Shown: positions 34,357 through 44,249 of the stretch, in pieces | Layout of the letters: every line of letters starts with the position of its first letter | How positions within the stretch are numbered: the first letter of the stretch is position 1 | Source: Streptomyces thermovulgaris | GTDB taxonomy: Bacteria; Actinomycetota; Actinomycetes; Streptomycetales; Streptomycetaceae | Direction: 5' to 3' | Length of the DNA stretch: 44,571 nucleotides | Assembly: GCF_002155915.1 (NCBI RefSeq) | Contig: NZ_MUME01000019.1 | Location: forward strand, 1-44,571 | Position numbers and translations under genes: made by a program | The notes under the pieces: generated by a model | What the model saw: the letters and a program-made list of their open reading frames with translations, nothing else | Told to the model about the DNA's origin: nothing | Database searches by the model: none

Positions 34357-35916
34357 GTGGACGTGAGCGGCGGGAGCGGGCAGCCGCGTTCCGGCAACGA
34401 CGAGTCGGCCGAGCGCCGCACCGGCCCGGGGGCACCGCCTCCCGGCTCCCCGCACTCCGGCGCCACCCCGTCCCGGGACGCCGAGGCCGCGGGGAAGGCG
34501 GGCGGGCAGGACTCCGGCGAGCCCGCGGAGCCCACGCCCGGGACGTCCCAGGACGGCCCGGCCGGGGCCCCGGCGGAGCAGACCCGCCCGGGCGGCGCCG
34601 ATGCGGCCCCGCGTGCCGGGGACGAGCAGGAGCGGGGACCCGGCGGGGCCCCCGGTGCCGGGGAGCCCGCGCGGAGCCTCGAGGAGCGCCCGCGCCCCTC
34701 CGGCGACACCCACCCGGACCGCGCCTTCGCACGCTCCGGGCAGACGCCTCCGCCCGCACGGCCGAAGGAGCCCGGGGGCGGCCTGCTCATGGGACGGCCC
34801 TTCGGGGTGCCCGTGTACGTGGCACCCAGCTGGTTCCTGGTGGCCGCGCTGATCACCTGGGTGTTCGGCGGCCAGCTCGACCGCGTCCTGCCCGAGCTCG
34901 GAGCCGCCCGCTACCTGGTGTCCCTGTTCTTCGCGGTCGCCTTCTACGCCTCCGTCCTCGTCCACGAGCTCGCCCACACCCTCGCGGCCCTCCGCTTCAA
35001 GCTGCCGGTCCGCCGCATCCAGCTGCAGTTCTTCGGCGGTGTCTCGGAGATCGAGAAGGAGGCCGAGACCCCCGGCCGCGAGTTCGTCCTCGCCTTCGTC
35101 GGCCCGCTGCTCTCCCTGGTCCTCGCCGGCGTCTTCTATCTCGCCCTGCGGCTCTTCGAACCCGGCACGGTCCCCGGCGTCCTGCTGGCCGGCCTGATGA
35201 TCTCCAACCTCATCGTCGCCGCCTTCAACCTGCTGCCCGGCCTGCCCCTCGACGGCGGCCGGATGCTCCGCGCCGTCGTCTGGAAGATCACCGGCAGGCC
35301 CATGAGCGGCACGGTCGCCGCCGCCTGGGTCGGCCGCGCGCTCGCCGTCGCCGTCCTGATCGGCCTGCCCCTGGTCACCCGGCCCGGCGCCGGCGCCACC
35401 GAGGACACCGCCGGCACCATCACCAACGCCCTGCTCGCCGCCATCCTCGCCGCGATCATCTGGACCGGCGCCGGCAACAGCCTGCGCATGGCCCGGCTGC
35501 GCGAACACCTCCCCTCGCTGCGCGCCCGCACCCTCACCCGCCGCGCCGTCCCGATCGAGACCGACACCTCCCTCGCCGAGGCCCTGCGCCGCGCCAACGC
35601 CGCCGGTGCCCGTGCCCTGGTCGTCGTCGACGGCCACGGCGAGCCCATCTCCCTGGTCCGCGAGTCCGCCATCGCGGGCGTCCCCGAACACCGCCGCCCC
35701 TGGGTCAACGCCAGCGACCTCGCCCAGAGGCTCACCGACGGCATGCGCGTCTCCGCCGAACTCGCCGGGGAGGAGCTCCTGGACGCCCTGCGCGCCACCC
35801 CGGCCACCGAATATCTCGTCGTGGAGGAGACCGGCGAGATCTACGGCGTGCTCTCCGCGGCCGACGTGGAGCAGGCCTTCGTCAAGGCCATGGCCCGTCC
35901 CTCGGCCTCCTCCTGA
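34357..35916 (+). CDS. Site-2 protease family (M50) with CBS pair and long disordered N-terminus
   Basis: 519 residues from GTG 34357-34359, preceded by CGAGGGG. Intramembrane metalloprotease: residues 1-143 are disordered (Pro, Gly, Ala, Glu, Asp), then six hydrophobic segments. The zinc site HELAH (about 203-207) and NLLPGLPLDGGR (Asp about 298) are both present. Two CBS motifs follow (about 390-515, AVPIETDTSLAEALRR and AAGARALVVVDGHGEP), giving the Rip3-like architecture. ATG 34789 is an in-frame alternative giving 375 residues with the catalytic part whole. It probably cleaves anti-sigma factors or other membrane proteins. Operon not apparent. Confidence 0.93.
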   Translation: MDVSGGSGQPRSGNDESAERRTGPGAPPPGSPHSGATPSRDAEAAGKAGGQDSGEPAEPTPGTSQDGPAGAPAEQTRPGGADAAPRAGDEQERGPGGAPGAGEPARSLEERPRPSGDTHPDRAFARSGQTPPPARPKEPGGGLLMGRPFGVPVYVAPSWFLVAALITWVFGGQLDRVLPELGAARYLVSLFFAVAFYASVLVHELAHTLAALRFKLPVRRIQLQFFGGVSEIEKEAETPGREFVLAFVGPLLSLVLAGVFYLALRLFEPGTVPGVLLAGLMISNLIVAAFNLLPGLPLDGGRMLRAVVWKITGRPMSGTVAAAWVGRALAVAVLIGLPLVTRPGAGATEDTAGTITNALLAAILAAIIWTGAGNSLRMARLREHLPSLRARTLTRRAVPIETDTSLAEALRRANAAGARALVVVDGHGEPISLVRESAIAGVPEHRRPWVNASDLAQRLTDGMRVSAELAGEELLDALRATPATEYLVVEETGEIYGVLSAADVEQAFVKAMARPSASS

Positions 35917-36044
35917 GGGGCGCCGGGGAGGGCGCCCGGGCCGGTCCGGCTCCGGCGGGCGGTGCCGCCCGGCCCGCGGCGGGACCCGGGCGGCGCCCCG
36001 GGCCCGGCCGCCTCCGCGTGGTCGGGGGGCCGGTTCGGGGCAGG

Positions 36045-36056
36045 TAGGCTGGTCGC
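36045..36056 (+). promoter_or_regulatory. -10 box of a leaderless trmI message
   Basis: TAGGCT at 36045-36050, six bases before ATG 36057. No ribosome site. Confidence 0.6.
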
Positions 36057-36956
36057 ATGTCCGAACCGACCGGTGCCGCCCGCCGCCGCGGGCCTTTCAA
36101 GGTCGGGGACCAGGTACAGCTGACCGACCCCAAGGGCCGCCACTACACGTTCACGCTCGAGGCCGGGAAGAGCTTCCACACCCACAAGGGGTCCTTCCCG
36201 CACGACGAACTGATCGGCGCACCCGAGGGCACCGTTGTCCGCACCAGCGGCAATGTCGCCTACCTCGCGCTGCGTCCCCTGCTCCCCGACTACGTCCTGT
36301 CCATGCCCCGCGGGGCAGCCGTCGTCTACCCCAAGGACGCGGGGCAGATCCTCGCCTTCGCCGACATCTTCCCCGGCGCCCGCGTCGTGGAGGCCGGCGT
36401 CGGCTCCGGCTCGCTCAGCACCTTCCTGCTGCGCGCCGTCGGCGACCAGGGCATGCTGCACAGCTACGAGCGCCGCGCCGACTTCGCCGAGATCGCCCGG
36501 GCCAACGTCGAGCGCTACTTCGGCGGTCCGCACCCCGCCTGGCAGCTCACCGTGGGCGACCTCCAGGACAACCTGTCCGACACCGACGTCGACCGGGTCA
36601 TCCTCGACATGCTCGCCCCCTGGGAGTGCCTGGAGGCCGTCTCCAAGGCGCTCGTCCCCGGCGGCATCCTGTGCTGCTACGTCGCCACCACCACCCAGCT
36701 GGCGAGGACCGTGGAGTCCATCCGCGAGACCGGCTGCTTCAACGAGCCGACCGCCTGGGAGACGATGATCCGCACCTGGCACATCGAGGGCCTGGCGGTC
36801 CGTCCCGACCACCGCATGATCGGCCACACCGGCTTCCTGCTCACCGCCCGCCGCCTCGCGGACGGCGTCGAGCCGCCCATGCGCCGCCGCCGGCCCGCCA
36901 AGGGCGCCTACGGCGAGGACTACGAGGGCCCCAACGCCGGCGGGGGCGCCCGCTGA
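36057..36956 (+). CDS. trmI: tRNA (adenine(58)-N1)-methyltransferase TrmI
   Basis: 299 residues from ATG 36057-36059. Methylates N1 of A58 in the T-loop of tRNAs using S-adenosylmethionine. Small N-terminal beta domain, then the Rossmann fold: VVEAGVGSGSLS (about 108-119) is the SAM loop, LHSYERRADFAEIARANVERY the next, and VILDMLAPWECLE the DxxxPW motif IV. The C-terminal RRRRPAKGAYGEDYEGPN is usual for actinobacteria. Conserved beside the proteasome ATPase genes in mycobacteria too. Confidence 0.95.
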   Translation: MSEPTGAARRRGPFKVGDQVQLTDPKGRHYTFTLEAGKSFHTHKGSFPHDELIGAPEGTVVRTSGNVAYLALRPLLPDYVLSMPRGAAVVYPKDAGQILAFADIFPGARVVEAGVGSGSLSTFLLRAVGDQGMLHSYERRADFAEIARANVERYFGGPHPAWQLTVGDLQDNLSDTDVDRVILDMLAPWECLEAVSKALVPGGILCCYVATTTQLARTVESIRETGCFNEPTAWETMIRTWHIEGLAVRPDHRMIGHTGFLLTARRLADGVEPPMRRRRPAKGAYGEDYEGPNAGGGAR

Positions 36957-36983
36957 CACGGCACCTGCCGGCCGACAACGCAC

Positions 36984-37035
36984 GGGCGCCGTGGCCGAGT
37001 TGCCGACGCCAACCGGGAACTCGGCCACGGCGCCC
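36984..37035. terminator. Long hairpin terminator of trmI
   Basis: 18-bp perfect arms GGGCGCCGTGGCCGAGTT (36984-37001) and 37018-37035 with a 16-nt loop. It begins 28 bases past the trmI stop. Confidence 0.9.
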
Positions 37036-37180
37036 TCGTCTTGACCCGGCGCCACCGCACCGCCGCACCCGCCGCGGTGCGGCCCGTACGAGGACCCACC
37101 CCGCCGTTCCCCCGCACTGTGACGTGTGGCACGATGCTGGCCACCCCCACCCGGCACAGTCCTCGCAGGAGACGCTCCTC

Positions 37181-37747
37181 GTGCAGCAATCCGCCGTTCC
37201 GGAACTGGCCCACACGCAGACCCGTCCCATCCACTGGGTGGCCACCGCCACCGCGGTCTCCGCAGTGGTGGCCCTCTCCTCGGCCGTGCAGTCCGCCACC
37301 GCCGCCCAGCCGGACGGCCCCCGTGCGAAGCCCGCCCCCGTGGCCGCTCCCGGCACCGCAGGCGTGACGTTTCCGCTCGAGTGCGGCCCCGTGAAGGCCG
37401 TGGTGGCGAAGGAGGCCTCCGGGGACCTCGACAAGGACGGCAGACCCGAGACCGTCGCCGTCGTGCACTGCGACGCCTCCATGGGCACTCCGCCCGACGC
37501 CGTCTACGTCATCACCCGGGGCGCCGAGGACGCCGCGCCCCGCGTGGTGGCCACCCTCGTCGACACCAAGGACCGGTACACGGTCACGGACTTCGCCGTC
37601 CGTGAGGGGGCCGTCACCGCCACCCTGCTCGGCTACTCCTCGCCCGAGGTGCCCAATTGCTGCCCCGACCTCGAGGAGAGCGTGAAGTGGCAGTGGCGCG
37701 ACGGCGTGTTCGTCCGCTCCACGCCCGCCGGGGCGCGCGGCGTCTGA
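37181..37747 (+). CDS. Secreted protein of unknown function
   Basis: 188 residues from GTG 37181-37183, with CAGGAG about 9 bases before it. A signal peptide-like start (HWVATATAVSAVVALSSAVQSATA, cut around 45) is followed by a Pro/Ala linker and a small domain with FPLECGPVKAVVAKEASGDLDKDGRPETVAVVHCDAS; the acidic DLDKDGRPET loop resembles a calcium-binding or FG-GAP-like loop. Two Cys in CGP/HCD, and a CC in EVPNCCPDLEESVKW, could form disulfides. No enzyme family recognised. Confidence 0.8.
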   Translation: MQQSAVPELAHTQTRPIHWVATATAVSAVVALSSAVQSATAAQPDGPRAKPAPVAAPGTAGVTFPLECGPVKAVVAKEASGDLDKDGRPETVAVVHCDASMGTPPDAVYVITRGAEDAAPRVVATLVDTKDRYTVTDFAVREGAVTATLLGYSSPEVPNCCPDLEESVKWQWRDGVFVRSTPAGARGV

Positions 37748-37804
37748 CCGCGGGCCCCGGGGCCGCGGACGGGCCGGCGATGATCACGGATCGCGCGGAC
37801 GCGG

Positions 37805-38110
37805 TCACTCCGCGTCAGGTCCGTACAGTTCCACCTTGTCCGAAACGCGACGCACATGGATGCACGCGCCCGGGCACTCCTTCGTCGAGTCCACCACGTC
37901 CGTGAGAAGCGGCAGCGGCACCGGGGTTGCCGCCCCTCTGTCCCGCAGGAGCTCGTCGTCGGCGTTCTTCACGTACGCCAGACCGTCGACGTCCAGCTCG
38001 AACACCTCCGGCGCGTACTGGGCGCAGATGCCGTCGCCGGTGCACAGATCCCGGTCGATCCAGACCTCCAGTTCCCCGCCGTCGCCCGGGATCCGCTGCC
38101 GTACGTCCAT
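37805..38110 (-). CDS. Ferredoxin, 3Fe-4S type
   Basis: 101 residues from ATG 38108-38110, preceded by GCAGGAG. Small electron carrier: Cys23 and Cys29 in CTGDGICAQYAPEVFELD, Cys79 in ECPGACIHV, with Cys83 a fourth. The CxxxxxC spacing is the pattern of [3Fe-4S] ferredoxins that serve P450s and mycobacterial-type oxidases; the extra Cys83 is unusual. It is divergent from arc and 243 bp away. No P450 gene is near, so the partner is unknown. Confidence 0.9.
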   Translation of the reverse strand: MDVRQRIPGDGGELEVWIDRDLCTGDGICAQYAPEVFELDVDGLAYVKNADDELLRDRGAATPVPLPLLTDVVDSTKECPGACIHVRRVSDKVELYGPDAE

Positions 38111-38353
38111 CTCTCCTGCCGTGTCGCGCCGAGCCGCGCGGGAATCCGGCCAGCTCCGACGGGTGTTGAACAACTCGACCTTACATCGGGCGGCTTTCCA
38201 TTCGTGTTCGGTGGGTATTCCCCTGGCGTGGGGGAGAGCGCAAGGGTGAAGATCGGACACACCTCGACAGTCTTTGTGATCTAGGGGTTTCAATCGGCAC
38301 CCACCCAGGTAGGGTCTGGAAGCGTCCAGCTCCCCTTGGAGGAGGTGAGGACC

Positions 38354-40120
38354 GTGGCAGCCCACGACGACGACATGAACCGCGGCATCCGCCCGGAGCA
38401 GGGGTCCGACGACCCGGCCGGGCAGATCGCCTACCTTGAGCAGGAGATCGCCGTCCTGCGACGCAAGCTCGCCGACTCTCCGCGACACACGAGGATTCTC
38501 GAGGAGCGGATCGTCGAGCTGCAGACCAACCTGGCCGGCGTGTCCGCGCAGAACGAACGGCTGGCGAACACGCTCCGTGAGGCCCGCGACCAGATCGTGG
38601 CCCTCAAGGAGGAGGTCGACCGGCTCGCCCAGCCGCCGGCCGGCTTCGGGGTCTTTCTGCAGGCCAACGAGGACGGCACCGCCGACATCTTCACCGGCGG
38701 CCGCAAGCTGCGGGTGAACGTCAGCCCCAGCGTCGAGCTCGAGGAGCTCAAGCGCGGTCAGGAAGTGATGCTGAACGAAGCGCTCAACGTGGTCGAGGCC
38801 ATGGACTTCGAGCGCGTCGGCGAGATCGTCACCCTCAAGGAGGTTCTCGAGGACGGCGAGCGCGCCCTGGTGCTCGGGCACACCGACGAGGAACGGGTGG
38901 TCCGGCTCGCCGAACCGCTGCTGGGCGTCACCATCCGTCCCGGCGACTCCCTCCTGCTCGAGCCCAGGTCGGGCTACGTCTACGAGGTCGTGCCCAAGAG
39001 CGAGGTCGAGGAGCTCGTCCTCGAAGAGGTGCCCGACATCGGCTATGAGCAGATCGGTGGCCTCAGCAGCCAGATCGAGGCCATCCGCGACGCCGTGGAG
39101 CTGCCGTACCTCTACCCCGATCTGTTCAAGGAGCACGAGCTGCGTCCGCCGAAGGGCGTCCTGCTCTACGGCCCGCCCGGATGCGGCAAGACGCTCATCG
39201 CCAAGGCCGTCGCCAACTCGCTGGCCAAGAAGGTCGCCGAGGTGACCGGCCAGCCCACCGGCAAGAGCTTCTTCCTCAACGTCAAGGGCCCCGAGCTGCT
39301 GAACAAGTACGTCGGCGAGACCGAGCGGCAGATCCGTCTCGTCTTCCAGCGGGCCCGGGAGAAGGCCAGCGAGGGGACTCCCGTCATCGTCTTCTTCGAC
39401 GAGATGGAGTCCCTCTTCCGCACCCGTGGCTCCGGTGTCAGCTCGGACGTGGAGAACACCATCGTCCCGCAGCTGCTCGCCGAGATCGACGGTGTGGAGG
39501 GCCTGCAGAACGTGGTCGTGATCGGCGCCTCCAACCGCGAGGACATGATCGACCCGGCCATTCTGCGGCCCGGCCGTCTCGATGTGAAGATCAAGATCGA
39601 GCGTCCGGACGCCGAGGCGGCCAAGGACATCTTCAGCAAGTACCTCACCGAGCGTCTTCCGCTGCACGCGGACGACCTCGCGGAACACGGCGGCGACAAG
39701 ACCGCCACGGTCCAGGCGATGATCCAGACCGCGGTGGAGCACATGTACGCCGAAACCGAGGAGAACCGCTTCCTGGAGGTCACCTACGCCAATGGCGACA
39801 AGGAAGTCCTCTACTTCAAGGACTTCAATTCCGGCGCCATGATCGAAAACATTGTGGGCCGGGCCAAGAAGATGGCGATCAAGGACTATCTCGAGAAGAA
39901 CCAGAAGGGTCTTCGCGTCTCCCATCTGCTCCAGGCCTGCGTGGACGAGTTCAAGGAGAACGAGGACCTTCCCAACACCACCAACCCGGACGACTGGGCC
40001 CGGATCTCCGGAAAGAAGGGCGAGCGGATCGTCTACATCCGCACTCTCATCACCGGAAAGCAGGGCGCGGACACCGGACGCTCCATCGACACGGTGGCGA
40101 ACACCGGTCAGTACCTGTAA
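38354..40120 (+). CDS. arc: Proteasome-activating AAA ATPase ARC/Mpa
   Basis: 588 residues from GTG 38354-38356, decided by GGAGGTGAGG just upstream. Unfolds pupylated proteins and feeds them into the 20S proteasome. N-terminal coiled coil (about 25-92, which binds Pup), an OB double domain (about 95-220), the AAA module with Walker A GPPGCGKT (about 272-279) and Walker [10 protein letters not shown] (about 343-351), and a C-terminal GQYL that docks into the 20S ring. TAGGGT (38310-38315) is a probable -10. Divergent from the ferredoxin. Confidence 0.97.
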   Translation: MAAHDDDMNRGIRPEQGSDDPAGQIAYLEQEIAVLRRKLADSPRHTRILEERIVELQTNLAGVSAQNERLANTLREARDQIVALKEEVDRLAQPPAGFGVFLQANEDGTADIFTGGRKLRVNVSPSVELEELKRGQEVMLNEALNVVEAMDFERVGEIVTLKEVLEDGERALVLGHTDEERVVRLAEPLLGVTIRPGDSLLLEPRSGYVYEVVPKSEVEELVLEEVPDIGYEQIGGLSSQIEAIRDAVELPYLYPDLFKEHELRPPKGVLLYGPPGCGKTLIAKAVANSLAKKVAEVTGQPTGKSFFLNVKGPELLNKYVGETERQIRLVFQRAREKASEGTPVIVFFDEMESLFRTRGSGVSSDVENTIVPQLLAEIDGVEGLQNVVVIGASNREDMIDPAILRPGRLDVKIKIERPDAEAAKDIFSKYLTERLPLHADDLAEHGGDKTATVQAMIQTAVEHMYAETEENRFLEVTYANGDKEVLYFKDFNSGAMIENIVGRAKKMAIKDYLEKNQKGLRVSHLLQACVDEFKENEDLPNTTNPDDWARISGKKGERIVYIRTLITGKQGADTGRSIDTVANTGQYL

Positions 40121-40131
40121 AAGCAGGGCGG

Positions 40132-40160
40132 CTGCGGGTGCCCTTCCGGGGTACCCGCAG
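40132..40160. terminator. Hairpin after arc
   Basis: CTGCGGGT and ACCCGCAG pair and continue through CCC/GGG around a TTCC loop, 12 bases past the arc stop. The intergenic gap to dop is 233 bp. Confidence 0.65.
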
Positions 40161-40353
40161 TCAGCTGTTTACGGGGCCACCGCATGGAGCAGGCAATGAC
40201 ACAAATGATCTCCCCCCCAGCGCGGAGGCGTTCTAGGCTCTTTCGTACCGCCGGGTCGCGCAGTGCGGGGACGGGCACCGCACGGACAGCCGAACACCAG
40301 CGGTACTTGTGCGGCGCCCACGACCGAGGGCGTCGCCGGGCAAGGAGGGCCGC

Positions 40354-41865
40354 ATGACCGTACGGCGAGTAATGGGCATCGAGACGGAGTACGGGATCTC
40401 CGTCCCCGGCCACCCCAATGCCAATGCCATGCTCACCTCGTCCCAGATCGTCAACGCCTACGCGGCGGCGATGCACCGGGCCCGCCGGGCCCGGTGGGAC
40501 TTCGAGGAGGAGAACCCGCTGCGGGACGCCCGTGGCTTCGATCTCGCCCGTGAGGCCGCCGACCCCAGCCAGCTCACCGACGAGGACATCGGCCTGGCCA
40601 ACGTCATCCTGACCAACGGTGCCCGGCTCTACGTCGACCACGCCCATCCGGAGTACAGCGCGCCCGAGGTGACCAACCCGCGCGACGCCGTCCTGTGGGA
40701 CAAGGCCGGCGAGAGGATCATGGCCGAGGCCGCCGAACGGGCCGCCCAGCTGCCGGGCGCCCAGCCGATCCATCTCTACAAGAACAACACCGACAACAAG
40801 GGCGCCAGCTACGGCACGCACGAGAACTACCTGATGAAGCGGGAGACCCCGTTCTCCGACATCGTGCGCCATCTGACGCCCTTCTTCGTCTCCCGCCAGG
40901 TCGTCGCGGGCGCCGGCCGCGTCGGCATCGGCCAGGACGGCCACGAGCACGGCTTCCAGATCAGCCAGCGCGCGGACTACTTCGAGGTCGAGGTCGGCCT
41001 GGAGACGACCCTGAAGCGGCCGATCATCAACACGCGCGACGAGCCGCACGCCGACGCGGAGAAGTACCGCCGGCTGCACGTGATCATCGGCGACGCGAAC
41101 CTCTCCGAGATCTCGACCTATCTGAAGCTGGGCACGACCGCCCTGGTCCTGTCCATGATCGAGGACGGCTTCATCGCCGTCGACCTGGCCGTCGACCAGC
41201 CCGTCCGCACGCTCCACCAGGTCTCGCACGATCCGTCGCTCAAGCATCTGATCACGCTCCGCAGCGGCCGGACGCTCACCGCCGTACAGCTCCAGATGGA
41301 GTACTACGAGCTGGCGCGCAAGTACGTGGAGGAACGGTTCGGGACGGACGCCGACGACCAGACCAAGGACGTCCTGGCCCGCTGGGAGGACGTCCTCAAC
41401 CGTCTGGAGAACGACCCCATGAGCCTGTCCGGCGAGCTGGACTGGGTCGCCAAGCTGGAGCTCATGGAGGGCTACCGGCGCCGCGACGGCCTCGACTGGG
41501 ACGCCGCCCGGCTCCACCTCATCGACCTCCAGTACGCGGACGTGCGCCTCGAGAAGGGCCTGTACAACCGTCTGGTGGCCCGGGGCCGCATGAAGCGGCT
41601 CCTGGACGAGGCCGAGGTGGACAGGGCCCGTACGAAGCCGCCGGAGGACACCCGGGCGTACTTCCGCGGGCGCTGCCTGGAGCAGTACGCCGACGACGTC
41701 GCCGCGGCCTCCTGGGACTCGGTCATCTTCGACCTGCCGGGCCGGGACTCGCTCCAGCGCGTCCCCACCCTGGAACCGCTTCGCGGAACGCGTAAACACG
41801 TCAAGGAGCTTCTGGACCGCTGCCGCACCGCGGAGGACCTGGTCAGGGTCCTGTCCGGAGGCTGA
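40354..41865 (+). CDS. dop: Depupylase/deamidase Dop
   Basis: 503 residues from ATG 40354-40356, preceded by AAGGAGGGCC. Glutamine-synthetase-like enzyme that removes Pup from substrates and, where needed, deamidates Pup. [13 protein letters not shown] has the metal-binding Glu; [19 protein letters not shown], and [17 protein letters not shown] are typical. The segment [22 protein letters not shown] is the Dop loop that separates Dop from the ligase PafA. In this locus pup ends in Glu, so only depupylation is required. Confidence 0.96.
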   Translation: MTVRRVMGIETEYGISVPGHPNANAMLTSSQIVNAYAAAMHRARRARWDFEEENPLRDARGFDLAREAADPSQLTDEDIGLANVILTNGARLYVDHAHPEYSAPEVTNPRDAVLWDKAGERIMAEAAERAAQLPGAQPIHLYKNNTDNKGASYGTHENYLMKRETPFSDIVRHLTPFFVSRQVVAGAGRVGIGQDGHEHGFQISQRADYFEVEVGLETTLKRPIINTRDEPHADAEKYRRLHVIIGDANLSEISTYLKLGTTALVLSMIEDGFIAVDLAVDQPVRTLHQVSHDPSLKHLITLRSGRTLTAVQLQMEYYELARKYVEERFGTDADDQTKDVLARWEDVLNRLENDPMSLSGELDWVAKLELMEGYRRRDGLDWDAARLHLIDLQYADVRLEKGLYNRLVARGRMKRLLDEAEVDRARTKPPEDTRAYFRGRCLEQYADDVAAASWDSVIFDLPGRDSLQRVPTLEPLRGTRKHVKELLDRCRTAEDLVRVLSGG

Positions 41866-42054
41866 GCGGACCCCGGGGCGCCGCAGAGGAGGGGCCGTTC
41901 CGGGGTGGAAACGCCGAAGGCAGGGAATCATCGAGGTGGCCCCCGTACGTTGAGGAAACTGCGGGGCCGATGTCGGACCTGCCTTGTAGGGTCTGATCAA
42001 CACCGATCGGCCGCAATGCCGACCATGTCGGGCGAACAGAGCGGGGTGAGGGTT

Positions 42055-42273
42055 ATGGCAACGAAGGACACCGGCGGTGGACAGCAGAGGGCCACACGCT
42101 CCACCGAGGAGATCGAGGAGCAGGCCCAGGACGCACAGGCCGCCGAGGACCTCAAGGAACGCCACGAGAAGCTGAGCGAGGACGTGGACGACGTCCTCGA
42201 CGAGATCGACGACGTGCTCGAGTCCAACGCGGAGGACTTCGTCCGGAGCTTCGTGCAGAAGGGCGGCGAGTGA
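42055..42273 (+). CDS. pup: Prokaryotic ubiquitin-like protein Pup
   Basis: 72 residues from ATG 42055-42057 with GGGGTGAGGG upstream. Small disordered tag joined to lysines of doomed proteins. The middle is an acidic helix that binds Mpa (EEIEEQAQDAQAAEDLKERHEKLSEDVDDVLDEIDD), and the end is VQKGGE. The C-terminal residue is Glu, ready for ligation without Dop deamidation. TAGGGT (41987-41992) is a probable -10 about 63 bases upstream, so it may start its own transcript. Followed after 150 bp by prcB without an intervening gene. Confidence 0.97.
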   Translation: MATKDTGGGQQRATRSTEEIEEQAQDAQAAEDLKERHEKLSEDVDDVLDEIDDVLESNAEDFVRSFVQKGGE

Positions 42274-42423
42274 CGCACGGCGTTCGTCCCGGTGCCGGTA
42301 CGCGGGAAGCGGGCCGGCACCGGGACGGATGACCGGCGCCGGTACGGGTATGGTCCGTGCACGGATTTGATGATCGGCTCGGCCGTTCCCGGCGGGGCCG
42401 CAGCCTTATGCGGAAGGAATCGC

Positions 42424-43269
42424 GTGGAACCCAACCCTCGTAGCACCGGGCGTCTGCCGGCTGCCTTCCTGACGCCCGGGTCCTCGTCCTTCATGGAATT
42501 TCTCGCCGAGCACCGGCCGGATCTGCTGCCCGGCAGACGGCAGCTGCCTCCCACCCAGGGGGCGCTCGAGGCGCCGCACGGGACGACGATCGTGGCGGTG
42601 ACCTTCCCGGGGGGCGTCGTGCTGGCCGGTGACCGGCGGGCGACCATGGGGAACGTCATCGCGCAGCGGGACGTCGAGAAGGTGTTCCCGGCGGACGAGT
42701 ACTCGGCCGTGGGCATCGCCGGCACGGCGGGCATCGCCGTGGAGATGGTGAAGCTGTTCCAGCTGGAGCTGGAGCACTTCGAGAAGGTCGAGGGGACGCA
42801 GCTGTCGCTGGAGGGCAAGGCGAACCGGCTGTCGACCATGATCCGCTCCAACCTGGGCATGGCCATGCAGGGCCTGGCCGTGGTCCCGCTCTTCGCGGGA
42901 TACGACCTGGACCGCGGGCAGGGCCGGATCTTCTCCTACGACGTCACCGGCGGCCGTTCCGAGGAGTACGGCTACGCCGCCACCGGTTCCGGCTCGCTCT
43001 TCGCACGCGGCTCCCTGAAGAAGCTCTACCGGGAGGACCTGACGGAGGCCGACGCCACCACGCTGGTGGTGCAGGCCCTGTACGACGCGGCAGACGACGA
43101 CTCGGCGACCGGTGGCCCCGATGTCGCCCGCCGGATCTATCCGATCGTCACCGTGATCACCGAGGACGGCTTCCGCCGGCTCACCGAGGACGAGTCCTCC
43201 GAGATCGCCCGCTCGGTGGTGCAGCAGCGGATGGAGCAGCCCGACGGTCCGCGGGCCGCGCTGCGGTAG
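42424..43269 (+). CDS. prcB: 20S proteasome beta subunit PrcB
   Basis: 281 residues from GTG 42424-42426, preceded by CGGAAGGAA. The catalytic subunit is made as a precursor: propeptide 1-53 is cut at HG|T, exposing Thr54 of TTIVAVTF as the nucleophile. [14 protein letters not shown] (catalytic Asp and Lys region) and [13 protein letters not shown] are present. An expected RVRSDF-like regulatory segment is not obvious. 62 bp before prcA, same operon. Confidence 0.97.
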   Translation: MEPNPRSTGRLPAAFLTPGSSSFMEFLAEHRPDLLPGRRQLPPTQGALEAPHGTTIVAVTFPGGVVLAGDRRATMGNVIAQRDVEKVFPADEYSAVGIAGTAGIAVEMVKLFQLELEHFEKVEGTQLSLEGKANRLSTMIRSNLGMAMQGLAVVPLFAGYDLDRGQGRIFSYDVTGGRSEEYGYAATGSGSLFARGSLKKLYREDLTEADATTLVVQALYDAADDDSATGGPDVARRIYPIVTVITEDGFRRLTEDESSEIARSVVQQRMEQPDGPRAALR

Positions 43270-43331
43270 CCGGCGGCCGGCTGGTGTTCAGGGTGATCCA
43301 GTGACTTCGACAGAAAGGGACGGATAAACCG

Positions 43332-44081
43332 GTGTCGACGCCGTTCTATGTCTCACCTCAGCAGGCCATGGCCGACCGGGCGGAGTACGCCCGCAAGGGC
43401 ATCGCCCGCGGCCGCAGCCTGGTCGTGATGCAGTACGCCGACGGAATCGTGTTCGTCGGTGAGAATCCGTCCCGCGCGTTGCACAAGTTCAGCGAGATCT
43501 ACGACCGGATCGGGTTCGCGGCCGCCGGAAAGTACAACGAGTACGAGAACCTGCGCATCGGCGGTGTCCGCTACGCCGACCTGCGCGGCTACACCTACGA
43601 CCGCAACGACGTGACCGCCCGCGGTCTGGCGAACGTCTACGCCCAGACACTGGGCACGATCTTCTCCAGCGCCGGGGAGAAGCCGTACGAGGTGGAGCTG
43701 GTGGTCGCCGAGGTGGGGGAGACCCCGGAGGGCGACCAGATCTACCGGCTGCCGCACGACGGGTCGATCGTGGACGAGCACGGCTCGGTCGCGGTCGGCG
43801 GCAACGCCGAGCAGATCAGCAGCTATCTGGACCAGCGTCACCGGGACGGCATGTCCCTGGCCGAGGCCCTGAAGCTGGCGGTGCAGGCGCTGTCCCGCGA
43901 CACCAACGGCAGCGAGCGGGAGATCCCGGCCGAGCGCCTGGAGGTGGCCGTGCTGGACCGTACGCGCCCGCAGAAGCGCAAGTTCAAGCGGATCGTGGGC
44001 CGGCAGCTCCAGCGGCTGCTGCAGGCCGACGGCGCCGTGACGGAGGCGGAGAGCTCCGAGGAGGGTTCCGAGGAGAAATAG
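43332..44081 (+). CDS. prcA: 20S proteasome alpha subunit PrcA
   Basis: 249 residues from GTG 43332-43334. Outer ring of the 20S core. Begins [42 protein letters not shown], matching the N-terminal gate and H0 helix; no catalytic Thr, as expected. [31 protein letters not shown] is typical. Ends in an acidic tail (SSEEGSEEK). The ribosome site AGAAAGGGA is about 10 bases away. Confidence 0.97.
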   Translation: MSTPFYVSPQQAMADRAEYARKGIARGRSLVVMQYADGIVFVGENPSRALHKFSEIYDRIGFAAAGKYNEYENLRIGGVRYADLRGYTYDRNDVTARGLANVYAQTLGTIFSSAGEKPYEVELVVAEVGETPEGDQIYRLPHDGSIVDEHGSVAVGGNAEQISSYLDQRHRDGMSLAEALKLAVQALSRDTNGSEREIPAERLEVAVLDRTRPQKRKFKRIVGRQLQRLLQADGAVTEAESSEEGSEEK

Positions 44082-44212
44082 CCCGGCGGGCCCGGCCCGC
44101 GGGCCCGGCCCGCCCGCTCCGGTTCCCCCGCCGATCCGCCTTTCTCCGCCGTCCCCGTCATCCGCGCCGTTCCCGCGCGCCGTTCCCGTCCTCGTCCTTC
44201 CCTCGCTCCGGA

Positions 44213-44240
44213 TGCCCCGGCCGACGGCACGGCCGGGGCA
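44213..44240. terminator. Bidirectional hairpin between prcA and the LacI-type gene
   Basis: Perfect 11-bp stem TGCCCCGGCCG (44213-44223) with 44230-44240 and a 6-nt loop. Also a GGGCCCGGCCCGC pair repeated at about 44089-44114 just after prcA. Confidence 0.8.
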
Positions 44241-44249
44241 CCGGCGTTC

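Noticed and set aside
37805..39925. 706-residue minus-strand open frame
   Set aside because: Antisense to arc; only the ferredoxin part is real.
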